64,000 nt of DNA, taken from the NCBI RefSeq assembly GCF_900114705.1, contig NZ_FOTW01000014.1:1-64000 (forward strand). The letters run 5' to 3'. The notes beneath the pieces are model-generated. The model was given only the letters and a program-made list of their open reading frames with translations, had not been told where the DNA came from and searched no databases. Shown piece by piece: positions 17,505 through 26,058 of the stretch. The translations under genes were made by a program, and so were the position numbers. How positions within the stretch are numbered: position 1 is the stretch's first letter; every line of letters starts with the position of its first letter. The stretch is from Rugamonas rubra. GTDB lineage: Bacteria > Pseudomonadota > Gammaproteobacteria > Burkholderiales > Burkholderiaceae_D.

Positions 17505-18791
17505 TCATGGATACAGGCCGCGTACTTCGCGCGCTTGCAGCACGCGGGTGCAGGCCAGGATGAACGTCGCGGTACGCAGCGTCACCTTCTTATCCTGCGC
17601 CACGCTCCAGACGGCGTTGAAGGCCTCTTGCATGATGCGGGTCAGCCGGGCGTTGATCTCGTCCTCGCTCCAGAAGAAGCTGGAGAAGTCCTGTACCCAT
17701 TCGAAGTAGCTGACGGTCACGCCACCGGCGTTGGCCAGCACGTCCGGCACGATCAGCACGTCCTTGTCGGTCAAAATATCGTCGGCTTCCGGCGTGGTCG
17801 GGCCGTTGGCGCCTTCCAGGATGATCTTGGTGCGGATGATGTTGGCGTTGGCGGCGGTGATCTGCTGTTCCAGCGCGGCCGGGATCAGGATGTCCGACTC
17901 GATGCCCCAGAAGGCGTCGCGGTCGAGGAAGGCTTCGGCGCCGGGGAAACCGGTGACGCTGCCGCATTCGGCGACGTGCTGGTGCAGACGGGCCACGTCC
18001 AAGCCGCCCTGGTTGACCACGGTGCCGGTGTGATCCTGTACCGCGATCACTTTAGAGCCGGCTTCGGCGAACATGGTCGCTGCCACGCCGCCGACGTTGC
18101 CGAAGCCCTGGATGCAGACACGGGCGCCGGGGATGCTGACGCCACGCTTGGCGGCGGCTTCGCGGCCCACCACGAACACGCCACGGCCGGTCGCTTCGCG
18201 GCGGCCCAGCGAGCCACCCAGCGAGATCGGTTTGCCGGTCACGACGCCGGTCGACAGGTTGCCTTCGATCATGGCGTAGGAGTCCATCATCCAAGCCATC
18301 ACCTGTTCGTTGGTGTTGACGTCGGGTGCCGGGATGTCCTTGTTGGGGCCGATGATCAGGCTGATTTCGCTGGTGTAGCGACGGGTCAGGCGCTGCAGTT
18401 CGTTGCGCGACAGGGTCTTTGGATCGACACGGATGCCGCCCTTGGCGCCGCCGTATGGCACGTTGACCGCCGCGTTCTTGACCGTCATCCAGGCCGACAG
18501 GGCCATCACCTCGGACAGGGTGACGTCCTGGTGGAAGCGCACGCCGCCTTTGCCGGGACCGCGCGACATATTGTGCTGTACGCGGTAGCCTTCGTAGTGG
18601 GCGATCGAGCCGTCGTCGCGCTCGATGGGCACGTCAACGGTCAGGATGCGCTTCGGACGCTTGAGGGTTTCGACCCAACGCGACAGGCTGCCCAGGTGGG
18701 GCGTGACGCGTTCGATCTGTTCGAGGTAAACGCCCCAAGGGCCGAGATCATCGGGATTGAGGTAGGAAGGCAGTGCGTGTTGGGTGGTCAT
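17505..18791 (-). CDS. gdhA: Glutamate dehydrogenase (Glu/Leu/Phe/Val family)
   Basis: Interconverts glutamate and 2-oxoglutarate plus ammonia. The 428-residue subunit length fits the hexameric class, likely NAD-linked catabolic type. Substrate-binding lysines are seen in [10 protein letters not shown] and [10 protein letters not shown], and the dinucleotide fold in IQGFGNVGG. The ATG at 18791 has AGGAG eight bases upstream; the frame remains open for 35 more codons without family character. A 19-bp palindrome about 110 bp upstream and a LysR gene further upstream on the same strand point to LysR control. The malic enzyme follows 94 bp downstream. Confidence 0.95.
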   Translation of the reverse strand: MTTQHALPSYLNPDDLGPWGVYLEQIERVTPHLGSLSRWVETLKRPKRILTVDVPIERDDGSIAHYEGYRVQHNMSRGPGKGGVRFHQDVTLSEVMALSAWMTVKNAAVNVPYGGAKGGIRVDPKTLSRNELQRLTRRYTSEISLIIGPNKDIPAPDVNTNEQVMAWMMDSYAMIEGNLSTGVVTGKPISLGGSLGRREATGRGVFVVGREAAAKRGVSIPGARVCIQGFGNVGGVAATMFAEAGSKVIAVQDHTGTVVNQGGLDVARLHQHVAECGSVTGFPGAEAFLDRDAFWGIESDILIPAALEQQITAANANIIRTKIILEGANGPTTPEADDILTDKDVLIVPDVLANAGGVTVSYFEWVQDFSSFFWSEDEINARLTRIMQEAFNAVWSVAQDKKVTLRTATFILACTRVLQAREVRGLYP

Positions 18792-18900
18792 GCTGAAAGC
18801 TCCTATGAATTCGTGATTGTCGCCACTGGTGAAGGCGTTCAAGTGGCACGAATCATAGGACGAGGCGGGCTGGGCCGGCCAATGCTGTATGCGCATTTAG

Positions 18901-18919
18901 CTATGCATTTTTTGCATAG
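18901..18919. promoter_or_regulatory. Palindromic LysR-type operator candidate upstream of gdhA
   Basis: CTATGCA, five T, TGCATAG: a perfect 7-bp inverted repeat. It has the dyad layout of LysR-type sites and lies between the LysR gene and gdhA, about 110 bp before the gdhA ATG. Confidence 0.5.
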
Positions 18920-18949
18920 TTTAGGACGCCGGCCCAACCCGGAAAGGCA

Positions 18950-18982
18950 AGGGGTCTGACCCCGTACGGGGTCAGACCCCGG
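18950..18982. repeat. Dispersed inverted repeat, copy 3
   Basis: GGGGTCTGACCCC, GTAC, GGGGTCAGACCCC-type element, just after the LysR 3' end. This is the only copy of the five that lies between tandem rather than convergent genes. Confidence 0.85.
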
Positions 18983-19010
18983 CGGTGGCGCAGCGGGTTG
19001 GGGTTGGAAT

Positions 19011-19973
19011 TCAGCGTTCGGAGACGGCGACGCGGCGCTTGCGGTTGGCGTTTTTTTGCTCGTGTTCGAGGAACTCCCACAGCCGTTCGACGATGGCCTT
19101 GCCGCGCCGCTGCGCCGACGGGCGCTCGCGGTAGAGGCGGATCTCCATCTCGATTTCCCAGTCCGGCACGCCGCCGTCGGCGCGCGCCAGCTGCTTTTGC
19201 TTCAGCTCGCGGGTCACCGCCGACTCGGGCAGGAAGGCGATGCCGCGACCTTCCAGCGCCATCATCTTCAGGCCCTCGGCCATGTCGGTTTCGTACTGCG
19301 GGTCGAGGTGCAACTGCTGTTTGGTGTCGGCCAAAATCAGGTCGACCATGCGGCCCAGATAGGCGTTGTTCGTGTACGATAAAAACGGCAGCGGGTTCTT
19401 GGCGCTGCCCGGCAGGGTGAACTCGGGCACCTTGTTCTTGTCGCAGCGGGCGTAGGCGCGCAGCGATTCGCGGCCCATCACCAGCATGTCGTAGCGGCCC
19501 GGGTCGAGCTGCACCGGCTGGCGCGGATGGTGGTAGCACAGCAGCAGGTCGCAGCCGCCCTCGACCAGCTGCAGCACGGCGTCGTGCACGTTGAGCGCCA
19601 TCAATCGGCTGCTGATCGGGGCGAAGTCGTGCTCCAGCGCGGTTAGCCATTTCGGCACGAAGGTCAGCGACAGCGTGTGCGGCACGGCCAGGTCGATGCT
19701 GGTCTGCGCCGCCGCGCGCTTGGAGCGCAGCATGTCGCGCGCGCCGTTGATCTGCGCCAGCATCTCCAAGGCCTGCTCGTAGAACACCACGCCGGCCGGG
19801 GTCAGCCGGGTGGGGTAGGAGGTGCGGTCGATCAGGTCGGTGCCGAGCCAGTTCTCCAGCGACTGGATGCGGCGCGAAAAGGCCGGCTGCGTCACGTGGC
19901 GCAGCGCCGCCGAGCGGCTAAAGTTGTTGGTCTCGACCAGCGAGATGAAGTCTTCCAGCCATTTCGTTTCCAT
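19011..19973 (-). CDS. LysR-family regulator, probably of gdhA
   Basis: A 320-residue LysR regulator. The N-terminal winged helix is clear: LEDFISLVETNNFSRSA then HVTQPAFSRRIQSLENWLG. The effector domain follows from about residue 90, and the C-terminus is basic (KNANRKRRVAVSER). The effector is unknown. It is transcribed towards gdhA, with 219 bp between them that contain a dyad operator and the dispersed repeat. Control of gdhA or of itself is inferred from that position. The ATG at 19973 is the only start that retains the full helix-turn-helix. Confidence 0.9.
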   Translation of the reverse strand: METKWLEDFISLVETNNFSRSAALRHVTQPAFSRRIQSLENWLGTDLIDRTSYPTRLTPAGVVFYEQALEMLAQINGARDMLRSKRAAAQTSIDLAVPHTLSLTFVPKWLTALEHDFAPISSRLMALNVHDAVLQLVEGGCDLLLCYHHPRQPVQLDPGRYDMLVMGRESLRAYARCDKNKVPEFTLPGSAKNPLPFLSYTNNAYLGRMVDLILADTKQQLHLDPQYETDMAEGLKMMALEGRGIAFLPESAVTRELKQKQLARADGGVPDWEIEMEIRLYRERPSAQRRGKAIVERLWEFLEHEQKNANRKRRVAVSER

Positions 19974-20012
19974 CGCTTGCAGTGTCCCGAGTTTGTGTAC
20001 CGACCCGTGATT

Positions 20013-20369
20013 TTACAGGTAGGAGTTGGCCGCGCCGCGCGCGCAGCCTTGCAGGTGGCGCGCCAGCAGCGCCGCCAGTTCCGCTTCGGCGTCGACGGCC
20101 GGGTCGGACGAGGGCTCCAGCGTCTCGACCACGGCGCAGTCGAAGGCGGCCGCGCCGTCGCGCCGCCAGTCCGCTTGCAGCGCGGCGTAGCGGTGCTGGC
20201 CAAAGCCGAGTTGGAAGCGGTGGCGGTTCAACAGGCCTTCCGGGTTGCGGCTGGCCTCGATCAAGGCCCTACCGCTGCCGATATGGCGGATGACCACGAC
20301 GCCGGCCGGTGGCGGGCTGAGTTTGTAGGCGGCTTTCAGTTCCGCCTTGCGCGAATTGGCTTGCTTCAT
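20013..20369 (-). CDS. GIY-YIG-like small protein with degenerate motif
   Basis: A 118-residue protein of the small GIY-YIG family (ELKAAYK, PPPAGVVVIRH, IGSGRALIEASRNPEG, LNRHRFQLGFG). The usual GIY is GVV and the YIG tyrosine is replaced (HIGSG), so the catalytic tyrosines are missing. The arginine-rich helix is kept. Nuclease activity is therefore doubtful. It overlaps the MFS gene by four bases (ATGA) and ends the marR-MFS operon. Its role there is unknown. Confidence 0.75.
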   Translation of the reverse strand: MKQANSRKAELKAAYKLSPPPAGVVVIRHIGSGRALIEASRNPEGLLNRHRFQLGFGQHRYAALQADWRRDGAAAFDCAVVETLEPSSDPAVDAEAELAALLARHLQGCARGAANSYL

Positions 20370-21793
20370 GTTTGCTCCGGGGTGTTAGTGTAAGCGATGC
20401 GGCGCATCGGCGTGGCCGCCGCCGCCGTCAACGCGAACAGCAGCAACAGGCCGCCGCCGCCGGCGAACAGTTGGCTCAGGGTGATCGACTGCAGCAGCCA
20501 GCCGGTGGCGGCCGCCGACAAGGGCGCCAGTCCCATGAAGATGAACATGAAGATGCTCATGGCGCGGCCCATCATGTCGCGCGGCACGCGGCGCTGGATC
20601 CAGCTGAACACGGCGATCTGCATGAAGCCGGACAGCACGCCGACCAGCAGCAACAGCAGGGCCCCTTGCCAGGTGGCGTCGATGGCGCCGAGTGGCATCA
20701 GCAGGGCACCGGCCAGCGCGTCGACCAGCAGGATGGTGGCGCCGAAGCTGGCCAGGCGCAAGCGCGCGCCGCCCACCGCCGCGACGGCCATGCCGATCAA
20801 CATGCCGCTGCCGTTGGCGGCCATCAGCAGGCCGAAGGCGCTGGCGCCGTGAAGTTTTTGGTCGGCCAGCACCGGCAGCGCCACTTGCAGCGAGCCGCCG
20901 ATGAACAGCGCCACCACGCCCCAGTAAGCGAAGCAGGTGCGCAGCGCGCGGTCGCGCCAGACCATCGCCAGGCCGGCGCCGACGGCGCGCAGCACCGGCG
21001 CTTGCTGCGGCGCCGACGCGGCCGGCGGCATGCGCACCTGCGACAGGGTCCAGGCGGACAGCAGGAAGCTGAGGCAGTCGATGCCGAAGGCCAGCGCGAT
21101 GCCGTGGGCGTTGGCGATCAGGCCGGCGCCGCCATTGGCAGCATCCGCGCCAGCACCCGCAGCGGCCGCGTCGAGCGCGCCCGCTGCGACGCTGGCGCTG
21201 GCGCTGGCGCCGCCGTCGCCGCCCAGCGCGATCAGGGCGGCCGCCAGCAACGGCCCGACCAGCATGGATATCTGGCGCAGGCCCATCATGATGCCGTTGG
21301 CCATATCCAGATGCTCGGGCGCGATGGCGCGCGGCAGGATCGAGGTGCCGGCGGGGATGCTGAAGGCCTGCGCCAAGCCGATCAGCAGGGCTAGCGCGTA
21401 GAGGATGGACAGCGTCATCTGCGGGCCAACGAGCAGCGTGAACGACAGCGTGTCGCTCAGCGCGACGGTGTGCGGCGTGTGCGGGTTCAGCACCAGCGCG
21501 GTGAGCAAGGCGAGCAGCACGGCGTTGGCGTACTTGCTCAGCATGAGCACGCGCTTGGGCGAGTAGCGGTCCACCAGCGCGCCGCCGATGAGGATGAAGA
21601 TCGCGCGCGGCACGCTCATCATCGCCACCACCAGGCCGAGTGCCAGCGGGTCGCCGGTGAGTTTAAGTACCAGCCAGGGTAGGGCGATCAGGGTCAGTTG
21701 GTCGCCGATCAGCGAGACCACGCTGCCGCGCATCAGCCAGCGGAAGTTGGGGTTGCGCGTCAGGGCGGCGCGCTGGTTTTTGGGGGCGGACAC
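20366..21793 (-). CDS. MFS transporter
   Basis: A 475-residue major facilitator with about 12 hydrophobic segments and the cytoplasmic loop GGALVDRYSPKRVLML, which matches the MFS loop 2-3 signature. The N-terminus (RNPNFRWLMRGSVVSLIGDQLTLIALPWLV) is typical of the enterobactin-exporter/DHA3 type. The central loop is extended by an Ala/Gly/Ser-rich stretch of about 40 residues (near residues 197-235). It starts 10 bp after marR and overlaps the GIY-YIG-like gene, so all three should be one MarR-controlled operon. Substrate unknown; drug or metabolite efflux is most likely. Confidence 0.88.
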   Translation of the reverse strand: MSAPKNQRAALTRNPNFRWLMRGSVVSLIGDQLTLIALPWLVLKLTGDPLALGLVVAMMSVPRAIFILIGGALVDRYSPKRVLMLSKYANAVLLALLTALVLNPHTPHTVALSDTLSFTLLVGPQMTLSILYALALLIGLAQAFSIPAGTSILPRAIAPEHLDMANGIMMGLRQISMLVGPLLAAALIALGGDGGASASASVAAGALDAAAAGAGADAANGGAGLIANAHGIALAFGIDCLSFLLSAWTLSQVRMPPAASAPQQAPVLRAVGAGLAMVWRDRALRTCFAYWGVVALFIGGSLQVALPVLADQKLHGASAFGLLMAANGSGMLIGMAVAAVGGARLRLASFGATILLVDALAGALLMPLGAIDATWQGALLLLLVGVLSGFMQIAVFSWIQRRVPRDMMGRAMSIFMFIFMGLAPLSAAATGWLLQSITLSQLFAGGGGLLLLFALTAAAATPMRRIAYTNTPEQT

Positions 21794-21803
21794 GGCGGCT
21801 CCG

Positions 21804-22277
21804 TCAGGTGCTGGAGAAGTGCACGCCGGCCACTTGGCCGAGCGCGGCGCCGAGCGTGTCCAACTGGTCGGCCGGACAGTTGCGCAGCAGTTCGGCGCAG
21901 GTCTGCTGCGCCGTCAACAGCGCGTTGTTGAGCATGGTCTGGCCGGTCGGCGTGATGGCGGCGAAGCCGACGCGGGCGTCGCGCGGGTCGGCCTCGCGGC
22001 TGACCAGGCCGATCTTCTCCAGCGGCAGCAGGGTGCGCGTGACGCCGGAGGCGGTGAGGCCCTGGCGCTCGGCCAGGTCGACGCGGCGCAGCCGGCCGCC
22101 GGGCGCGCGGTTCAGGTAGAGCAGCAACATGAAGTCGCTGAAGCTGATGCCGTGGTGGCCGCCCAGCGTGGCGTCGAGCCGGCGCAGCATGACGGCTTGG
22201 GCGCGCGCCAGGCGCAGCGTGAAGTCGAGGGCCGCGCCGATGGCGGGGCTGTCGTTGTTGCTATTGTGGTCGCTCAT
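21804..22277 (-). CDS. MarR-family repressor
   Basis: A 157-residue winged-helix regulator. It has the MarR recognition region (RRVDLAERQGLTASGVTRTLLPLEKIGLVSREADPRDAR) with the DPRDAR wing. I start it at 22277 (MSDHNSNND) because AAGGAAAC lies just upstream. It leads the operon with the MFS and GIY-YIG-like genes. Three TTGAGT repeats at exact 11-bp spacing and a TTGA-N4-TCAA dyad lie 30-75 bp upstream, a good candidate for autoregulation. Confidence 0.92.
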   Translation of the reverse strand: MSDHNSNNDSPAIGAALDFTLRLARAQAVMLRRLDATLGGHHGISFSDFMLLLYLNRAPGGRLRRVDLAERQGLTASGVTRTLLPLEKIGLVSREADPRDARVGFAAITPTGQTMLNNALLTAQQTCAELLRNCPADQLDTLGAALGQVAGVHFSST

Positions 22278-22308
22278 GGCGGTTTCCTTGTGTCGTTGTG
22301 GCAGCGGC

Positions 22309-22351
22309 ATTACTTGAGTGTTATTTGAGTAATGCTTGAGTAATCAAGTAT
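22309..22351. promoter_or_regulatory. Helically phased MarR operator candidate
   Basis: TTGAGT begins at 22314, 22325 and 22336, exactly 11 bp apart, and is followed by TCAA at 22344, forming a TTGA-N4-TCAA dyad. The AT-rich setting contrasts with the flanking GC. Confidence 0.6.
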
Positions 22352-22432
22352 ATCGCAATTAAAAAGCAGCGCAAGCGATTTTTTTGTCCGTGCGCGGCGG
22401 AGCCGGGTGGCGCCAAGGCCCGAGCGGAGGGC

Positions 22433-23173
22433 TCAGCCCTCGTCGCGCTCGCGGTGGTCGGCGCTGCCGACCTTCCAGTAGCCCGCGCTGGTGAGGAACG
22501 CGGGGGGCAGGCCGCGTTCTTGCAGTAGGTGCTGGCGCACGGCGCGCACCATCGCCGACTCGCCGGCGAGCCAGACGCGCACGCTGGCGACGTCGATCAC
22601 GCTGGCGCGCACGGCGGCCAGCAGCTGGCCGCTGGCGCCGGCCGGCACGGTGCCGGAATACAGCCAGGTGGTGCGGAGCGTGGCCATGCCGTGCAGCTCC
22701 TGCCGTTCGCGCGGGCCGGCCACCTCCAGCAGCACGTCGGCGCCGGCCTGCGCCGGCAGCGCCTGCGCGATGCGGGCGATGGCGGGCAGGGCGGTGGCGT
22801 CGCCGATCAGCAGGTGGCTGGCGGCGTGCGGGTCGATGAGGTAGCCGGCGCGCGGCCCGGCCAGGGTCAGCACGTCGCCGAGGCGGGCGTTGACGACCCA
22901 GTGGCCGGCCGGTCCCTCGTCGCCGTGCATCACGAAGTCGAGGTCGAGGTAGCCGGCGGCCTGGTCGAAGGCGCGCACGGTGTAGGCGCGGCCCGGCGGG
23001 CGCACGCCGTCCGGCGCCGGGAAGAACACCTTCATCCACTGGCCCGGCAGGTCGATGCGCAGCGCGCGCAGGCCGTGGCCGGCGACGGAGATGCGGCGCA
23101 TGCCGGGACTGAGGTCGCGGATCTGCACCACCTCGGCCAGGTAGGTGGTGCGGGGAGGTTTGGTGCTGTTCAT
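22433..23173 (-). CDS. Siderophore-interacting protein (FAD-binding ferric reductase)
   Basis: A 246-residue SIP/ViuB family protein. It has a flavin-binding barrel with RAYTVRAFD near residue 60, HWVVNARLGD, and the GAGGYLID-type segment read here as AGPRAGYLIDPHA. A NAD(P)-side domain follows, containing VWLAGESAMVRAVRQHL. These proteins reduce ferric siderophores in the cytoplasm. Its start overlaps the emrB stop by four bases (ATGA), so it is the last gene of an efflux operon. That context suggests the exporter or the operon signal relates to iron or siderophores, which is inference. Confidence 0.88.
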   Translation of the reverse strand: MNSTKPPRTTYLAEVVQIRDLSPGMRRISVAGHGLRALRIDLPGQWMKVFFPAPDGVRPPGRAYTVRAFDQAAGYLDLDFVMHGDEGPAGHWVVNARLGDVLTLAGPRAGYLIDPHAASHLLIGDATALPAIARIAQALPAQAGADVLLEVAGPRERQELHGMATLRTTWLYSGTVPAGASGQLLAAVRASVIDVASVRVWLAGESAMVRAVRQHLLQERGLPPAFLTSAGYWKVGSADHRERDEG

Positions 23174-24759
23174 GGTTTGGCTCCGGTGGCGGTGGGGACT
23201 GTGGCGGCGGGCGCCTTGGCCGGCGCGCGGGCGAACCAGACGATGGCCAGCGCGACGGCGAAGGCGAAGGCGGACAGGACGAAGAAGTCGTTCAGCGACA
23301 GCATGCGGGCCTGGATGTCGCGCTGGCGCGAGATCACGGCCCAAGTCTGCTCGGGCGAGAGGCCGGCCGCCGTCAGCTTGCCGACCATGGCGGCGCTTTG
23401 CTGGCCCCAACCGGTGAGGGTGTCGGCCAGGTGGCTTTGGTGGAAGCGCGCGCGGTGCTCCCAGAAGGTGCCTGCCATCGACGCCACCAGGCTGCCGGAC
23501 ATCATGCGGATCGCCGTTTGCAGGCCGGAGGCGGCGGCGATTTTTTCCGGCGCGAGGCCGGCCAGCGACAGGCTGACCAGCGGCGTCAGGAAGAAGCCGA
23601 TGCCGATGCCCTGCGCCAGGCAGATCAAGGCGACCGTGCCGGCGTCGACGGCGGTGGTCATGGTCGCGCGCCATAGCGCCACGGCGATCCAGGCGAGGAA
23701 GGCGATGCTGGCGAAGCGGCGCGCGTCGGTCTTGCGCACCCACTGGCCGAGGAAGGGCGCCAGCGCGATGCCGAACAGGCCCATCGGCGAGGTGACCAGG
23801 CCGGCCCAGGTGGAGCTGTAGCCCATGTCGGTTTGCAGCCACAAGGGCGTGAGCACCAGCGCGGCGAAGTAGAAGCCGAAGCCCAGCGCGACGGCGGCCG
23901 TGCCGACGGCGAAATTGCGCTGCTTGAACAGGCGCAGGTCGATGATGGGGTGGGGCGTGCGCAGCTCCCAGACCACCAACGCGATGAAGCCGAGCAGCGC
24001 CACCGCCGCCGAGGCGCAGATGAAGTTGGAGGCGAACCAGTCCAGCGTGCGGCCCCGGTCCAGCGTCAGTTGTAGGCTGCCGACGGCCAGCGCGAGCAGA
24101 CTCAGGCCGGGCAGGTCGATGGGCAGCTTGAGGGTGGGCGTATCGCGCCCGCGCAGCAGCGTGGCTGTGGACAGCACGACGAACAGGCCGACCGGCGCGT
24201 TGACCAGGAAGATCCACGGCCAGGTGAAGGTGTCGGTGAGCCAGCCGCCCAGCAGCGGGCCGGCGACCGGCCCGGCCATGTTGGTCATGGCCCACATGGC
24301 GACGGCCAGCGCCTGCTTCTCCTTGGGGAAGACGGCGACCAGCAGCGCCTGGCTGAGCGGCACGATGGGGCCGGCCACGGCGCCTTGCAGGATGCGGCAG
24401 GCGAGCAGTGATTCGAACGAGCCGGCCAGCCCGCACAGCACCGAGGCGATGGTGAAGGCGGTGATCGCGGCGAGGAACAGGCGCACCTGGCCGAAGCGGC
24501 GCGACAGCCAGCCGGTGAGCGGGATGCAGATCGCGTTGGCGATGGCGAAGGAGGTGATGATCCATTCGCCCTCGTCCGAGCTGATGCCCAGGTTGCCGGA
24601 GATGGTCGGCACGGAGACGTTGGCGATGGTGATGTCGACCACCGCCATGAACGAGGCCAGGCCGAGCGAGAGCGTGGCCAGCGTGCGGGTGCCGCCTTCG
24701 AGCGGCACGAGGGCCTGCTTGGCGGGCACGCTGGCGGCCGTGGTGCTTGCGGCGCCCAT
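23170..24759 (-). CDS. EmrB/QacA-family (DHA2) multidrug exporter
   Basis: A 529-residue inner membrane transporter with about 14 hydrophobic segments. Signatures are FMAVVDITIANVSVPTI in TM1, the basic loop GWLSRRFGQVRLF, and the TM5 motif AGPVAGPLLGGWLTD. It begins one base inside the emrA stop (TGATG) and overlaps the siderophore-interacting gene at its end. With the EmrA-type adaptor and outer membrane factor just upstream it forms a complete tripartite pump exporting across both membranes. Substrate not known. Confidence 0.92.
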   Translation of the reverse strand: MGAASTTAASVPAKQALVPLEGGTRTLATLSLGLASFMAVVDITIANVSVPTISGNLGISSDEGEWIITSFAIANAICIPLTGWLSRRFGQVRLFLAAITAFTIASVLCGLAGSFESLLACRILQGAVAGPIVPLSQALLVAVFPKEKQALAVAMWAMTNMAGPVAGPLLGGWLTDTFTWPWIFLVNAPVGLFVVLSTATLLRGRDTPTLKLPIDLPGLSLLALAVGSLQLTLDRGRTLDWFASNFICASAAVALLGFIALVVWELRTPHPIIDLRLFKQRNFAVGTAAVALGFGFYFAALVLTPLWLQTDMGYSSTWAGLVTSPMGLFGIALAPFLGQWVRKTDARRFASIAFLAWIAVALWRATMTTAVDAGTVALICLAQGIGIGFFLTPLVSLSLAGLAPEKIAAASGLQTAIRMMSGSLVASMAGTFWEHRARFHQSHLADTLTGWGQQSAAMVGKLTAAGLSPEQTWAVISRQRDIQARMLSLNDFFVLSAFAFAVALAIVWFARAPAKAPAATVPTATGAKP

Positions 24760-26054
24760 CACTGCGCTCCGCTGGCCCGCGCGGCGCGCTTGCCGGCGGT
24801 GCTGTGGCCGCCGACGCTGCCTTCGCGAGCGCCGTGATTGCTGCCGGCGGGGGCGTCGCCGTCGGCGCTGCTGTCGCCGGCGTTGCTGCCGATGCTGGTG
24901 CGGCCAGCGCCAATGCTGCTGTCGATCAACTGGCGCACGTGGGCGTCGGCCGCCGTGCTTTGTGCCGCGTACAGCGCGCTGGCGTCGTCCACCCGGGCGG
25001 CGCGCGCGGTGGTGGCGGGGCAGCTGCTGGTGTCGATGCTGACCCGGGTCGACATGCCGATGCGCAGTGGATGGCTGAGCAGTTCGGCGCGCTCCAGGCG
25101 GATGCGCACCGGCACCCGCTGCACCACCTTGATCCAGTTGCCAGTGGCGTTCTGTGCCGGCAGCAGGGCGAAGGCGGCGCCGGTGCCGGCCTCGATGTCC
25201 TCGACGTGGCCGTGGTAGACCACCGATTTGCCGTACACGTCGGCGGTGACGGTGGCCGGCTGCAGCGGGCAGACGCCCTTCAGCTGCACCTCCTTGAAGT
25301 TGGCGTCGACCCACAGGCGGTCGAGCGGGACGATGGACAACAGCCGTTCGCCTGGTTGCACGCGGCGGCCCAGCTGCACGCTGCGTTGCGCCACCATGCC
25401 GGCCACCGGCGCCTGCACGCTGCCGCGCAGCAGGGCCAGTTGCGCCGCGCGCACGCGTTGCGCCGCCGCGTCGACGGCCGGGTGGGCGCTGACGCTGGCG
25501 CCGCTGATCTGGGTTTGCGCCTGCGCCGCCATTTGCTGGGCCGCTTGCAGCGCGGCCTTGGCGCCGCGCACGGTGTCGGCGGCGTGGCGCACCTCCTCGG
25601 CGGTGACGGCGCCGGAGGCGGCGATGCTCTTGCGGCTGGCGAGGTCGGCCTGGGCGCGTTCCAGCTCGGCCTGGCGCGCTTCGATGTCGGCGCGGTAGCG
25701 CGCCTCGCCGGCATTGAAGCCGCGTACGCTGCGCAGCGCCTGCGCCAGCTGGGCCTCGGCCGCCGCTAGCTCGATGCGGGCGTCGGCCGGGTCGATCTCG
25801 ACCAGCGGCGCGCCGACGTTGACGCGGTCGCTGTTGTCGGCCAGGACGCGGGTGACCATGCCGGGCACCTGTGCGGTCAGTTGCACCACCTGGCCGCCGA
25901 CATAGGCGTCGTCGGTGCTGCGTTGCGGATCGTCGGAGAAGACCGACCAGGCGCCGACGGCGAGGGCGGCGACGCAGGCGGTGGCGCCAAGGCCGGTGGC
26001 GATATGGCGGCGCGGCTTGGTGGCGGTGTTCGGATTGTTTTCGGTGTTGTTCAT
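24759..26054 (-). CDS. EmrA-like periplasmic adaptor (HlyD family)
   Basis: A 431-residue membrane fusion protein. There is one TM near residues 19-40, then DDAYVGGQVVQLTAQVPGMVTRV (first lipoyl half), a long helical hairpin (about 90-210), the second lipoyl half GSVQAPVAGMVAQRSVQLG, and a beta-barrel domain. After about residue 350 a polar Ser/Gly/Asp-rich tail of about 70 residues has no counterpart in standard EmrA. It starts four bases after the OMF gene stop and abuts emrB. The ATG at 26054 is the family-like start. Confidence 0.9.
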   Translation of the reverse strand: MNNTENNPNTATKPRRHIATGLGATACVAALAVGAWSVFSDDPQRSTDDAYVGGQVVQLTAQVPGMVTRVLADNSDRVNVGAPLVEIDPADARIELAAAEAQLAQALRSVRGFNAGEARYRADIEARQAELERAQADLASRKSIAASGAVTAEEVRHAADTVRGAKAALQAAQQMAAQAQTQISGASVSAHPAVDAAAQRVRAAQLALLRGSVQAPVAGMVAQRSVQLGRRVQPGERLLSIVPLDRLWVDANFKEVQLKGVCPLQPATVTADVYGKSVVYHGHVEDIEAGTGAAFALLPAQNATGNWIKVVQRVPVRIRLERAELLSHPLRIGMSTRVSIDTSSCPATTARAARVDDASALYAAQSTAADAHVRQLIDSSIGAGRTSIGSNAGDSSADGDAPAGSNHGAREGSVGGHSTAGKRAARASGAQ

Positions 26055-26058
26055 GGCG

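Noticed and set aside
22433..24913. One 826-codon frame read as a fusion of emrB and the siderophore-interacting protein
   Set aside because: Only its last 246 codons are meaningful. The upstream part is out of frame with the real emrB gene, which ends with an ATGA overlap.
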